Source: Candidatus Gastranaerophilales bacterium
Lineage (GTDB): Bacteria; Cyanobacteriota; Vampirovibrionia; Gastranaerophilales; Gastranaerophilaceae
Direction: 5' to 3'
Assembly: GCA_947589115.1 (NCBI GenBank)
Contig: CANPZP010000002.1
Coordinates: 1-64,000, forward strand
DNA length: 64,000 nucleotides
Part shown: positions 26,203 to 35,900 of the stretch, one piece after another
Numbering within the stretch: position 1 is the stretch's first letter
Layout: each line of letters starts with the position of its first letter
Notes under the pieces: model-generated
Databases searched by the model: none
Seen by the model: the letters and a program-made list of their open reading frames with translations, nothing else
Told to the model about the DNA's origin: nothing
Made by a program: the position numbers and the translations under genes

Positions 26203-27296
26203 CTTTCCACCGTTAAATCATTTTTTACTATTATGGTTTCTTTTTCATTCGGATAAATATCTTTTGCTATATCCCTGCCGGGCATTATATCATTAATCCC
26301 CGTTACTTCAGATGTCATTATAACCGTATCATCATCTTGACCTATTACAACGGGTCTTAATTTTTTTGAATCACATACGCATAGCATCTCTCCGTTGGGC
26401 AGAACTCCAAATATAGTATTCGGCCCGTTTATCTCCAAATGAGATAATGAAGCTTTTATTCTTAAAAGTATATCTTTGTCTTGTCTTGCTTCGATTTCCT
26501 CAAAAGGTAACGGAGTTATTGTATGTTTATAATATTGTATGGGCCATTTTAATATTTTGTTTATATAATGAAGCGTATACAAAAAACATTGGGAATCAGA
26601 CTCAAACCCGATATATCCTTTGTATAAGGAACGTTGATAATCCCTGTTTTTTTCAAAAAAAGTATTTTCCCCGTTTGCTAATATGGTATAGCCGTCTAAA
26701 AAGAACGGATGCGCCGCATATCTTACTATATCATAATTTGTATTTTGTCTGCATTGTGCCGTTATAACTTTTGCGCAAAGTTCTTCATTTTCTTCCCATA
26801 ATCCAAAATATGTACCTATATCTTTTGGGCTTCCTATTTCTTTTAAAGTTAATACATCGGGCCAAAAAGAATACACATAGCCTGAATTATCTTTTTCAAG
26901 CTCTTTTCTGAGAAGGAGGGCGGTATCTATTAAAAGTTCTTCTTTTTCTTCCTGTGTTGCGTATTTATGACTTTTCGGATATTGAAAAGTTTCAAATACA
27001 TAATTCGGCATAGGTTCAATTTTTAAGCTTTTTTGGTGATTTATTTCGGGCGCCCATTGGAGTACTCGGGTAAATCCTAAATCATGAAGAATATCTTCGG
27101 CTCTTCTTGTTCCTTCAACTGTTGCCGCTAACGATAAAGTCGGCAAATCTTTGTGTGCATTAAATATTCCGCCTAAATCCTGCATTACAAATGCGAAGCC
27201 TGAATTATCGTGTCCTTTTTGTTGAGAACGCATTAACTTTAAGGCTATCGACGGGTGTAAATATTTCTTTGATTTTATTGCGCCTATTCTACACAT
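26190..27296 (-). CDS. glutamate synthase amidotransferase (class II) subunit
   Basis: The 368-residue Ntn-type glutamine amidotransferase corresponds to domain 1 of glutamate synthase. After removal of Met, Cys2 (MCRIGAI) would be the N-terminal nucleophile. QQKGHDNSGFAFV and ILANGENTFFEKNR match the glutamine-binding loop regions. It would hydrolyse glutamine and pass ammonia to the adjacent synthase. First gene of the unit. There is no Shine-Dalgarno sequence before the ATG. A separate purF-type enzyme is less likely given the operon. Confidence 0.9.
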   Translation of the reverse strand: MCRIGAIKSKKYLHPSIALKLMRSQQKGHDNSGFAFVMQDLGGIFNAHKDLPTLSLAATVEGTRRAEDILHDLGFTRVLQWAPEINHQKSLKIEPMPNYVFETFQYPKSHKYATQEEKEELLIDTALLLRKELEKDNSGYVYSFWPDVLTLKEIGSPKDIGTYFGLWEENEELCAKVITAQCRQNTNYDIVRYAAHPFFLDGYTILANGENTFFEKNRDYQRSLYKGYIGFESDSQCFLYTLHYINKILKWPIQYYKHTITPLPFEEIEARQDKDILLRIKASLSHLEINGPNTIFGVLPNGEMLCVCDSKKLRPVVIGQDDDTVIMTSEVTGINDIMPGRDIAKDIYPNEKETIIVKNDLTVERWKQ

Positions 27297-27382
27297 ATAT
27301 TGTTATTTTCGTACCTTGTAATACATATGTCAAGCAAAATATATTATCATTTTATTAAGAATTATTAAAAATAAATTTCGTC

Positions 27383-27411
27383 TTGGCAATTTTCAAAAAT
27401 AAAAATACTTT
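27383..27411 (+). promoter_or_regulatory. sigma-70-like promoter
   Basis: TTGGCA (27383-27388) and TACTTT (27406-27411) are 17 bp apart, upstream of a stretch that ends in a clear terminator but has no annotated gene. Confidence 0.4.
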
Positions 27412-27417
27412 ATATAA

Positions 27418-27598
27418 GAGTGAATGATAAAAAGGAGGACATAAAAACAAATCAAAAAAACCGATGAGGCTCTGTTAAGGGAACAAAAAAATAATCAGCC
27501 GTTTTAGGCAAAATGATTAAAAACAAATTTTTTTACAATCTCTCTCTTAATATCCTCGTGTTTATTTGATGTTTGCAATCTCTGCAAACATTTTTTTT
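27418..27598 (+). ncRNA. candidate small RNA or short transcript with terminator
   Basis: It follows the promoter-like pair. It contains an AGGAGG (27434-27439) that is not followed by a usable start codon. A hairpin pairs TAATCAGCC (27492-27500) with GGC (27507-27509) and TGATTA (27514-27519). A strong terminator closes it: GTTTGCA (27571-27577) with TGCAAAC (27583-27589) and eight T. One frame downstream of the AGGAGG reads as protein-like residues but lacks a start, so a decayed small gene is the main alternative. Confidence 0.35.
27571..27598 (+). terminator. intrinsic terminator of candidate RNA
   Basis: 7-bp perfect stem GTTTGCA/TGCAAAC with a 5-nt loop and a T8 tract. No protein gene reads into it. 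Confidence 0.75.
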
Positions 27599-27782
27599 AT
27601 TTTATTGATATTATAATGTTCCTGTATGTCCAAAAAGGTAGTATAAAAACAAAACAAATGATATAATTATATGTCCTATAAAGATGTATAAATTTTTTAT
27701 AATGGGATTGTGGCAGGTGTTTTTAATTATTATTGCTTGAATATTTCCAAAATATAAAAATTACCAATTTTAAAGACTTTTA

Positions 27783-27802
27783 AATGCCGTTTGAACGGCA
27801 TT
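27783..27802. promoter_or_regulatory. 20-bp palindrome upstream of helicase-nuclease
   Basis: AATGCCGTT and AACGGCATT are perfect inverted 9-mers separated by TG, 94-113 bp before the ATG at 27896. With no T-tract it is more likely an operator than a terminator. Confidence 0.4.
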
Positions 27803-27895
27803 CTCACTCGATAAATAACATATAAGAACGATAAATGTCTGAACAATTTGAACAAAGAACAGAAGAATTTAAGAAAAATCAAAGAAAGAGGAATA

Positions 27896-30800
27896 ATGAC
27901 AACGGAATTAAAACAAACGCCAAAGCCGAACACCGAACAGCAAAAAGCAATAGATACATATAAAAGAGATGGGATTTTTCTGGTTTTGGCAGGCCCCGGA
28001 ACGGGTAAAACTTTCACTATTTCTCAAAGAATAAAAACAATAATAGAAGCAGGAACTCCTCAAGAGAGAATATTATGTCTTACCTTTTCCGATACTGCGG
28101 CAAAAGAAATGAAAAAAGGTGTTGAAAAAGCTCTTGATGTTACAAGTTCTAATGTTAATATTTACACTTATCACAGTTTTTGTCTTGAAATAATAAAAAA
28201 TCATCCCGATATATTCGGGATTGGTGAAAATATAAAAATTATAACAGATTCCGTAAAAAAAGCATTTATGAAAGAATGTATTGACGAAAATCTTGAAAAA
28301 AGAAATGAACCTACAACCTTTCAAACTGATAAGAACGGGCCTTACTTTTTTATAGATAAAATTCTTGAACGGATTGAAGAAATAAAAAAATACAGATTAG
28401 ATAAAAAGAAATACTTTGATAATCTAAATAACAATCCGGATTGGATTCCTCTTGTAAATGAAAAATATGAAAATTGGCAAAAAACTCTGTTAAAAAATCC
28501 TGATAAACCAAAAACAAAAGTTTTAATTGATGCTGAAAAGAAAATTGCAAAAGCTCAAGAACTTTGGGAACTATATAGCCTGTATAAGCTCAAAATGCAA
28601 AGAAAAAATTTTCTCGATTTCGGCGATATGATTACAATGCTTTTAGATGAGTTTGAAAAAAATGAAAGTTTTGCGGCTGAAATAGCTTCCAATTATGATT
28701 ACATAATAGCTGATGAATATCAGGATACAAATCTTTCTCAAAATGAAGTATTGTTTAATCTTGCAGAAAATATGCCAAAGAAAAATGTTTTTGTTGTAGG
28801 TGATGATGACCAAATTATTTACACCTTTCAAGGGGCAAGGTTAGATAGCATTAAAAATTTTATAACAAGATTAAATGTTAAAGATGAAGATGTTATATGT
28901 TTTAAAGAAAACAGGCGGTCAACGGAAAAAATCCTTGAACTTGTCAGACAGATAGTTTTACAAGATGACATAAGTTTAGAAAAAGACAGCTATTTTAAAA
29001 GGTTCAATATTTCAAAAGAACTGTCATCTGCTAATATGGAGCTTATTCCGAGAAATACAGACGTAAAATGTACTATATACAGAGATTCTTTAGAAGAAAA
29101 AATTGATATAGTTGATAAGATAAAAGAACTTATTAATTCAACGGATTGCCCTATTGATAAAAATACAAAAGAAAAGAAATTATCCGAAATCGCAATACTG
29201 GCAAATAAACATGATGAACTTGAAGAATATGCAAAACTTCTTCAAGCTGAAAATATCCCTTATGAAACAGCAAACGGGAAGAATATTTTTGAGATTCAAT
29301 CCTTTGTTGTAATGTTTTTGTATATGCAATTTCTTTGCAATTCAACACAATATAGTGATTCATTTTTTAAAATGATGCTTTCGAAACCTTTTGATATAAA
29401 TGAAAAAGATTATGAAGTGTTATACAGAACAAGAAATACCGTTTCTTCTTTTATTGATAATATGCGTAAATTTAAAGATAAAGGTTATACCTATAAATTA
29501 ACAAAGAAAAACGGAGAAGAAATCAATCTTTCATTTGCAGAACCTGATAAAATAGATAGATTTTTAAAGATTTACGATGAATTAAAGGATATAAAACAAT
29601 GCGCTAATTTAAAAGATGCCGTTCTTATGATTGGTAATAAAACCGGAATATTTGAATATTATTTTAATAACCCCGTAAACAGAAGTGAAAATATTGCGGG
29701 ATTAAAAAAACTGGTTGATGAGGCTGAAAGTTATTTGGAGCTTGAAAAACCTGCCACTTTTGAATTTTTTGTATCATATCTTGAAAAAGCTATGTTCGAA
29801 GGTATAAAGATTTTTGCAGATAAACCTCCCGTTAAACAAAATTCCGTAAAACTTGTAACTTACCACGGTTCAAAAGGAATGGAATTTGAGTATGTCTTTA
29901 TGCCTTATTTAATAAAGAAACAAAATAAATTTGAAAATCCTAACATTCCTTTAAGCGTTACGGATGATATTTCAAAAGACAATAGAACAGGTAAAACAAT
30001 TTCTGATGAAGAAAAGAAAAGAATAACAAAGTCTAATCTGATAAAACTTATATACGTGGCAATGACAAGAGCAAAGCACTCTTTAAATCTTTCTTATACT
30101 AAAATAAGAAATGACGGAAAAGATGCTGAACCTCTTGAACTTTTGACTTTGCAAACAGTTAAAGAACTGCTTAGTATTGAAGAATTTGAAAAAGATAAAG
30201 ATAAACAATCAAGTTTTGAAAGTGAAGTTATAAAATCGTTAACCATATGCGACAGAGATTATAATAAAGAATTTAAAGATTATTTGAACAGTATAATTTC
30301 AGGAAAGATGTTTTCGGCATCAAGTGTTAATTGCTATTTAAGTTGTCACAGAGAATATCTTTATACTCATTTATTAGGTTTAAGCTCAAAAACAGAAAAT
30401 GCGGATAAGGCACACTTTGGAACGGCAGTACACGCTGCTTATGAATTTGCAGTTAATTATGCTCTTGAGAATAAAGTATTTCCTCCAAAAGCAGAATTTA
30501 TACATAAATTTGAAAATACATTAAAAGAACTGCCGGTTTCAAGCAAAGTAGAATTAAAGAGAATGCTTAATGACGGGGCAAATGTACTGATTAAAGAAAA
30601 AGACGGAGAATGTGCTTATGACCGTTTAAAAATAACACCTATTGAACAGTTATATAAAGCGGAATACGAGTTTACTTTTGATATAAACGGTGCAAAATTC
30701 ACGGGTAAAATAGACAGAATTGATAAACTGCCGGACGGTACATATATTATTTATGATTATAAAACGGGAGATAAAAAAGACGAAAAAGACATCTGTGAAG

Positions 30801-31090
30801 GCGGGACACATGAAGATTATTATAATCAAATGGCACTTTATAAACATTATCTCCGTAAAGAGCTGGCTTGCGGATATGAAGATATTACAACTATATTTTT
30901 ATTCCCGAGGGACTTTAAAAATCTCTTTGAACTGAAATTATCTCAGGAAAACTGCGAGAGAGTTGTTGATAAATTCAAAAATGCAATAGCTGATATTAAA
31001 GCAAATAAGTTTGAACCGATGCTTAATAAAAATGAGTGCAGTACGTTTTGTCCCTATAAAAATTCTTTTTGCGGTCTGAACATAATTTAA
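27896..31090 (+). CDS. UvrD-family helicase fused to a PD-(D/E)XK nuclease with Fe-S cysteines
   Basis: The ATG at 27896 is chosen for its AGAGGA site, giving 1064 residues. The helicase motifs are all present: AGPGTGKT (residues about 32-39), ADEYQDTN, VVGDDDQIIYTFQGA and YVAMTRAKHSL. The C-terminal 260 residues form a RecB/AddB/Cas4-like nuclease: HFGTAVHAAYE, GKIDRIDKLPDGTYIIYDYKTGD (catalytic D and DxK) and four cysteines (SCHREY, then ECSTFCPYKNSFC) that fit an AddB/Cas4-type [4Fe-4S] clamp. It could process DNA ends in repair. No partner helicase or Cas gene is nearby. Confidence 0.88.
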   Translation: MTTELKQTPKPNTEQQKAIDTYKRDGIFLVLAGPGTGKTFTISQRIKTIIEAGTPQERILCLTFSDTAAKEMKKGVEKALDVTSSNVNIYTYHSFCLEIIKNHPDIFGIGENIKIITDSVKKAFMKECIDENLEKRNEPTTFQTDKNGPYFFIDKILERIEEIKKYRLDKKKYFDNLNNNPDWIPLVNEKYENWQKTLLKNPDKPKTKVLIDAEKKIAKAQELWELYSLYKLKMQRKNFLDFGDMITMLLDEFEKNESFAAEIASNYDYIIADEYQDTNLSQNEVLFNLAENMPKKNVFVVGDDDQIIYTFQGARLDSIKNFITRLNVKDEDVICFKENRRSTEKILELVRQIVLQDDISLEKDSYFKRFNISKELSSANMELIPRNTDVKCTIYRDSLEEKIDIVDKIKELINSTDCPIDKNTKEKKLSEIAILANKHDELEEYAKLLQAENIPYETANGKNIFEIQSFVVMFLYMQFLCNSTQYSDSFFKMMLSKPFDINEKDYEVLYRTRNTVSSFIDNMRKFKDKGYTYKLTKKNGEEINLSFAEPDKIDRFLKIYDELKDIKQCANLKDAVLMIGNKTGIFEYYFNNPVNRSENIAGLKKLVDEAESYLELEKPATFEFFVSYLEKAMFEGIKIFADKPPVKQNSVKLVTYHGSKGMEFEYVFMPYLIKKQNKFENPNIPLSVTDDISKDNRTGKTISDEEKKRITKSNLIKLIYVAMTRAKHSLNLSYTKIRNDGKDAEPLELLTLQTVKELLSIEEFEKDKDKQSSFESEVIKSLTICDRDYNKEFKDYLNSIISGKMFSASSVNCYLSCHREYLYTHLLGLSSKTENADKAHFGTAVHAAYEFAVNYALENKVFPPKAEFIHKFENTLKELPVSSKVELKRMLNDGANVLIKEKDGECAYDRLKITPIEQLYKAEYEFTFDINGAKFTGKIDRIDKLPDGTYIIYDYKTGDKKDEKDICEGGTHEDYYNQMALYKHYLRKELACGYEDITTIFLFPRDFKNLFELKLSQENCERVVDKFKNAIADIKANKFEPMLNKNECSTFCPYKNSFCGLNII

Positions 31091-31168
31091 TAAAAAAGAG
31101 GGAAAAAAACAAACTTACCCTGTCTTTTTTTAAAACCTATTACATTTTTTTTGTTTTATACTAAGACT

Positions 31169-32455
31169 ATGAATAATTTTTTAATTAAGACATTGGGATG
31201 TAAGACTAATCAAATTGAGTCCGCTTTAATGGCGGAGAAGATGATTTCTGCGGGATATGAAGAAGTTAGAGATATAAAGGATGCGGATTTTTATATATTA
31301 AATTCATGTTCCGTAACCGCAATTGCGGATTCTAAGAATTTATCATATATAAGAAGGGTAAAACGTGAAAATCCCAATATAAAAACAATTGTAACAGGAT
31401 GTATGGCTCAATTGGAGAGGGAAAACCTTTTAAAAAACGATTTGATTGATTATGTTATAGGCAATAATGAAAAAAATGATATTGCTGAGATTATAAAATC
31501 GGGGCAAAAATTGAAAGTTTCAGATATATTTTCGCATAATAATTTTAGGTATGAAAAAATTCATGAGCCGTTTAGAACAAGAGCTTCGATTAAAATTCAA
31601 GACGGATGTAATAACAGATGCAGTTATTGTACTATTCCTTTTGCGAGAGGAAAAAATCGTTCCAATTCTCTTAAAAATATATTGGAGCAGATACAAATCT
31701 TTGTTGAAGAGGGATATCAGGAAATTGTTTTAACGGGGATTCATATAGGACAATGGGGTGAGGATTTTTCTTCTCCGTTATCATTGCAAAATTTGTTGGA
31801 GGAAATTGAGAAAACATCCGTAAAACGTTACAGATTGGGTTCTTTGAATCCTTTGGAACTCAATAAAAACTTTATAGATTTTCTTTCTTCTTCAAATAAA
31901 TTCTGTCCGCATTTTCATCTTTCGCTTCAAAGTTTATGTAATAAAACACTTAGAAACATGAAAAGATTTTATTCTGAGGAGCAAATTTTTAATCTCGTTG
32001 ATTACATAAATATAAAATTTGACAAAGCTTTTCTGGGAAGTGATATTATAGTGGGTTTTCCGGGTGAAACAGAGGAAGATTTTGAGATAACAAAGCATAA
32101 TATAGAGAAACTGAACCTTTCAAGAATACACGTATTCCCGTATTCGAGAAGAAAAGGTACTGAGGCTGATTTATTGCCTTATCAAACGGAATCCGAGGTA
32201 AAAAAGATGCGTTCAACCGTTATTCAGGATATTTCAAAAAAGAAGCTGAATAATTTCCTTAATCAAAATATCGGAACGGAAAATGAAGTTATTATTGAAA
32301 AACGAAGAGATAAAAAGACAAATTTACTTAAAGGTGTAACAAAAAATTATATAAACGTATTGATTGATGCCGATGATTCTTTTAAAGATACACTAAAAAA
32401 AGTCAGGCTGATTTCCGTATATGATGAAGCGCAGATGAAGGCGGAAATAATATAA
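31169..32455 (+). CDS. mtaB: tRNA t6A37 methylthiotransferase MtaB
   Basis: Radical-SAM enzyme that adds a methylthio group to t6A37 of tRNAs. The 428 residues comprise an N-terminal UPF0004 domain with cluster cysteines (TLGCKTNQ, LNSCSVTA, TGCMAQ), the radical-SAM CxxxCxxC in DGCNNRCSYCTIPFARG (about residues 138-154), and a C-terminal TRAM-like tail. KTNQIES after GC places it with MtaB rather than MiaB (which has NxxDS). The ATG at 31169 is preferred over a TTG at 31151. TATACT lies 6 nt before it and there is no ribosome-binding site, so a leaderless mRNA is possible. Confidence 0.92.
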   Translation: MNNFLIKTLGCKTNQIESALMAEKMISAGYEEVRDIKDADFYILNSCSVTAIADSKNLSYIRRVKRENPNIKTIVTGCMAQLERENLLKNDLIDYVIGNNEKNDIAEIIKSGQKLKVSDIFSHNNFRYEKIHEPFRTRASIKIQDGCNNRCSYCTIPFARGKNRSNSLKNILEQIQIFVEEGYQEIVLTGIHIGQWGEDFSSPLSLQNLLEEIEKTSVKRYRLGSLNPLELNKNFIDFLSSSNKFCPHFHLSLQSLCNKTLRNMKRFYSEEQIFNLVDYINIKFDKAFLGSDIIVGFPGETEEDFEITKHNIEKLNLSRIHVFPYSRRKGTEADLLPYQTESEVKKMRSTVIQDISKKKLNNFLNQNIGTENEVIIEKRRDKKTNLLKGVTKNYINVLIDADDSFKDTLKKVRLISVYDEAQMKAEII

Positions 32456-32464
32456 ATTAAACTT

Positions 32465-32758
32465 CTACATATGGTTTAATATTGAATCCTCACTCAATTG
32501 ATTAATATAAATTGCCCCGAAATCAAATATTCTGTTTTTAATTATGTTATGTTCATTTTTTGAATCCAAAGAAGAAAAAGTGTAGTCGTGTTTTTTTACG
32601 GGGGATGTTTTAACGGGTTGTATTTCCTCCGATAAATATTGAGATACAATGTATGCATCATTATCATGATATTTTGCCGTTTTCGCAAAATAAACTTTAA
32701 CAAAGTCATTAAAATGAGTGTTTGTAAATATTGCGGTTCGGCACCTGAAGGTGAACAT
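32465..32758 (-). CDS. possible small protein, start uncertain
   Basis: The 97-codon frame ends 10 nt from the convergent mtaB stop. From about residue 22 it reads like a real protein (KVYFAKTAKYHDNDAYIVSQ, FDFGAIYINQLSED), but the first 20 residues do not and no ribosome-binding site precedes the ATG. A TATAAT lies about 37 bp upstream on this strand. It may be a genuine lineage-specific gene with a non-ATG start or the remnant of a longer gene. No family recognised. Confidence 0.35.
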   Translation of the reverse strand: MFTFRCRTAIFTNTHFNDFVKVYFAKTAKYHDNDAYIVSQYLSEEIQPVKTSPVKKHDYTFSSLDSKNEHNIIKNRIFDFGAIYINQLSEDSILNHM

Positions 32759-32977
32759 CCGAAAGAAACAGACGGATAGACAATAGAGCGGGGCATTATA
32801 TTAAATGTATTAATTTTATTTGTATACATTTTTTCTGATATATAAATTTGTGAAACTGTTTATATAAAACATTAATATTAATTTTTTTGTTAAAAGAATA
32901 TGTTTAATTAGCATGATTAAAAATTATATGATACATTATAAGTATAAGTTGAGAGCAAAAGGGATATATTTTTCATC
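32759..32977. promoter_or_regulatory. dnaE upstream region
   Basis: A+T-rich and non-coding. It holds a leftward TATAAT at 32795-32800 and, nearer dnaE, an AAAAGGGA that may act as a distant ribosome-binding site. Nothing else supported. Confidence 0.35.
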
Positions 32978-35900
32978 ATGCGTTATGTACCTTTACATGT
33001 ACATTCGGAATACAGTTTATTAGACGGTGCAATCAGAAATAAAGACCTTATAAAATTTGCGAAGGAAAATAATTTTGAAGCTGTTGCGGTAACTGACCAC
33101 GGTGTTATGTATGGTGCAATTGAATTATACAGACAAGGCAAAGAAAATCAATTTAAAGTCCTTTTGGGTTGTGAGTTTTACATATATCACGGGGATATAA
33201 AATCTCACGATTCAAATAACAGAGAGCTTTATCATCTTGTTTTAATAGCTAAAAATAATACAGGATACCAAAATTTAGTTAAACTCGTAAGTATAGCGCA
33301 TATAGACGGGTTTTATTATAAGCCCAGAATAAACAGAGAAATACTCGAAGAGCATTGTGAAGGTTTAATATGCTTATCTGCTTGTATACAAGGGGAAGTA
33401 GTTCAGGAAATATTGAACGGAAACAGAGAAGGGGCGAAGAATACAGCAAAATACTATAAAAATCTCTTTAAAGATGATTATTACATAGAGCTGCAAGACC
33501 ATGGACTTGCCGAACAGAAACGTTCAAATCCGGAATTAATAAAAATAGCTCAAGAATTGGATATCCCGATGGTTATAACCAATGACAGCCATTATCTGAG
33601 AAAAGAGGACAGCACTTGGCATGATACGTTGTTATGTATCCAAACAAACGCCTTTAAAGATGATGAAAAGAGGATGAGGTTTGACAACAGCGAATTTTAT
33701 GTAAAAACTCCCGAAGAATTGAGAGATGCCTTCAGATGGATGGATGCAGATTTATTTGAGGAGGCAATAGAAAATACAGCAAGGATAGCTGACAAATGCC
33801 ACGTCATAATTAAAATGGGAGAGAATATTCTGCCCTCATTTGAAGTTCCCAAAGGACATTCTATTCCCTCATATCTTGATTTTTTAGTTCGAAAAGGATT
33901 GGATGAAAGATATGATGAAATAACCCCCGAAATCGAAAAACGATATAAATATGAGTTGGAAATTATCAATAAAATGGGATTTGATGCATACTTTTTAATA
34001 GTATGGGATTTTATAAATTATGCGAAAAAGCACGGTATTCCGGTTGGGCCGGGAAGAGGTTCCGCCGCCGGAAGTTTAGTTGCATATTCTCTCGGGATTA
34101 CAGACCTTGATCCGATTAGACATAATCTGTTGTTTGAACGTTTCTTAAACCCTGAACGTGTAAGCATGCCTGATGTCGATATAGATTTCGGAGATGGACG
34201 TGAGCGTGTTATAGATTATGTTACCGAAAAGTACGGAAGTGATAAAGTATGTCAAATAATAACTTTTGGTACATTATCGGCAAAAGCTGCCATAAAAGCG
34301 GTAGCCAGAGTTAATAAAATTCCGTTTGAAACATCAAACAGAGTAAGCCAGTTAGTTCCTTCGGAAGTTGATATGACAATATCAAAGGCACTTGAAGAGT
34401 CACCCGATTTTAAAAAAGAATATGAGGAGTCGGCTGTTCTGAGAGAAATAATAGATGAAGCAATGAAAATAGAGGGATTAAAACAAAATACCGGCATGCA
34501 CGCAGCCGGAGTTATAATCGCTCATCAGCCCTTGGATGAAATATGTCCTGTTCAAAGAGCAAAAGAAGGAAATATTATCACTGAATATCCGAAAGAAGAT
34601 TGCGAAAAAATCGGGCTTTTAAAAATGGACTTTTTAGGGCTAAAAAACTTAACTATTATTCAAAAAACCGTTGAATTGGTTAAAGAGCTTAAAGGAATTG
34701 ACATAGAAATAAATAAAATCCCGCTGGATGATTCCGAAGTATATAAAATGCTGATGAAGGGAGAAACAGACGGAGTATTCCAGCTTGAATCAACAGGCAT
34801 GAAAAAATTGGTAAGAGATTTAAAACCGAGTGTGTTTGAAGATTTGGGCGCTTTAGTTGCACTGTTCCGTCCGGGGCCTTTAGAATCAGGTATGATAACT
34901 GACTTCGTTAAAAGAAAACACGGAGAACAGGAAATAAAATATGCTCATCCTCTGTTGGAAAATATATTAAAAGATACATACGGAACGATTGTATATCAGG
35001 AACAGATAATGCAGATATTCCAGGTGCTTGCGGATTATACACTCGGTGAAGCTGATATGGTGCGCCGTATGATGGGAAAGAAGAAATTTGAAGAAATGGC
35101 GAAACAGAAAACCCGTTTTGTCGAAGCTTCAATAAAAAAAGGTATGACCGAAGAAGGAGCAAAAGAACTGTTTGACCAAATTGAAAGCTTTGCAAAATAC
35201 TGCTTTAACAGGTCACATTCCGCCGCATATGCATATGTTGCTTATCAAACGGCATACTTAAAAGTTCATTATCCCGTTGAATATATTTGTGCAATGTTAT
35301 CAAATTCTAAAGATAATTTGGATAAAATTCAGTTATATATTGCGGAAGCACAAAGATTAGGAATAAAAGTATTTCCGCCTGATATTAATAAATCAAAATC
35401 CGAATTTTATACAGACGGAGTAAATATCAGATTCGGACTAAATTCAATAAAAGGCATAGGGGATGCGGTACAGCAGGAAATAGCCGACGAAAAACAAAGG
35501 GGCGGTGAATTTTCTTCAATTGCGGATTTTGCAAGAAGAATAAATCCCAGAATAATAAACAGAAAAGCACTTGAAAATCTGGCAAAAGCCGGAGCCTTTT
35601 TATCGCTTGTTTCTTCAAGAAAACAAATGTTTATAAATATTGAAAATATTTTAAATGTTGCGGGTAAAGAAATGGAAGCCAGAGAAATGGGGCAAGTTAG
35701 TCTGTTCTCTGCCATGAATCCGCAAAATATGGGAAATAGCTACCATATGCAATCATTTGAACTCTTTGGGACACCTGAAGAATTTTCAGACAGAGAACTT
35801 CAGGAGTTTGAAAAAGATTTAATGGGATTTTATTTAACTTGCCATCCGTTGGAATCAATAAGAAAAAACCTGCCCTTCCTTTCCACCCATAAAATTGAGG

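Larger units (their letters stand above)
27297..27895. promoter_or_regulatory. 599-bp intergenic region
   Basis: Contains the leftward promoter area of the glutamate synthase unit, a rightward promoter-like pair (27383-27411), a candidate small RNA with terminator (27418-27598), a second A+T-rich promoter-like stretch near 27640-27700, and a 20-bp palindrome (27783-27802) upstream of the helicase gene. A 42-codon ATG frame from 27835 overlaps the start of the helicase gene but has no other support. Confidence 0.5.

Noticed and set aside
27835-27963. ATG frame of 42 codons overlapping the helicase start
   Set aside because: No ribosome-binding site, composition not protein-like, and it overlaps the better supported start at 27896.
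32714-32779. 21-residue ORF with a CKYCG zinc-finger-like start
   Set aside because: No ribosome-binding site, only one CxxC pair, and it is antisense to another weak frame; possibly a remnant.
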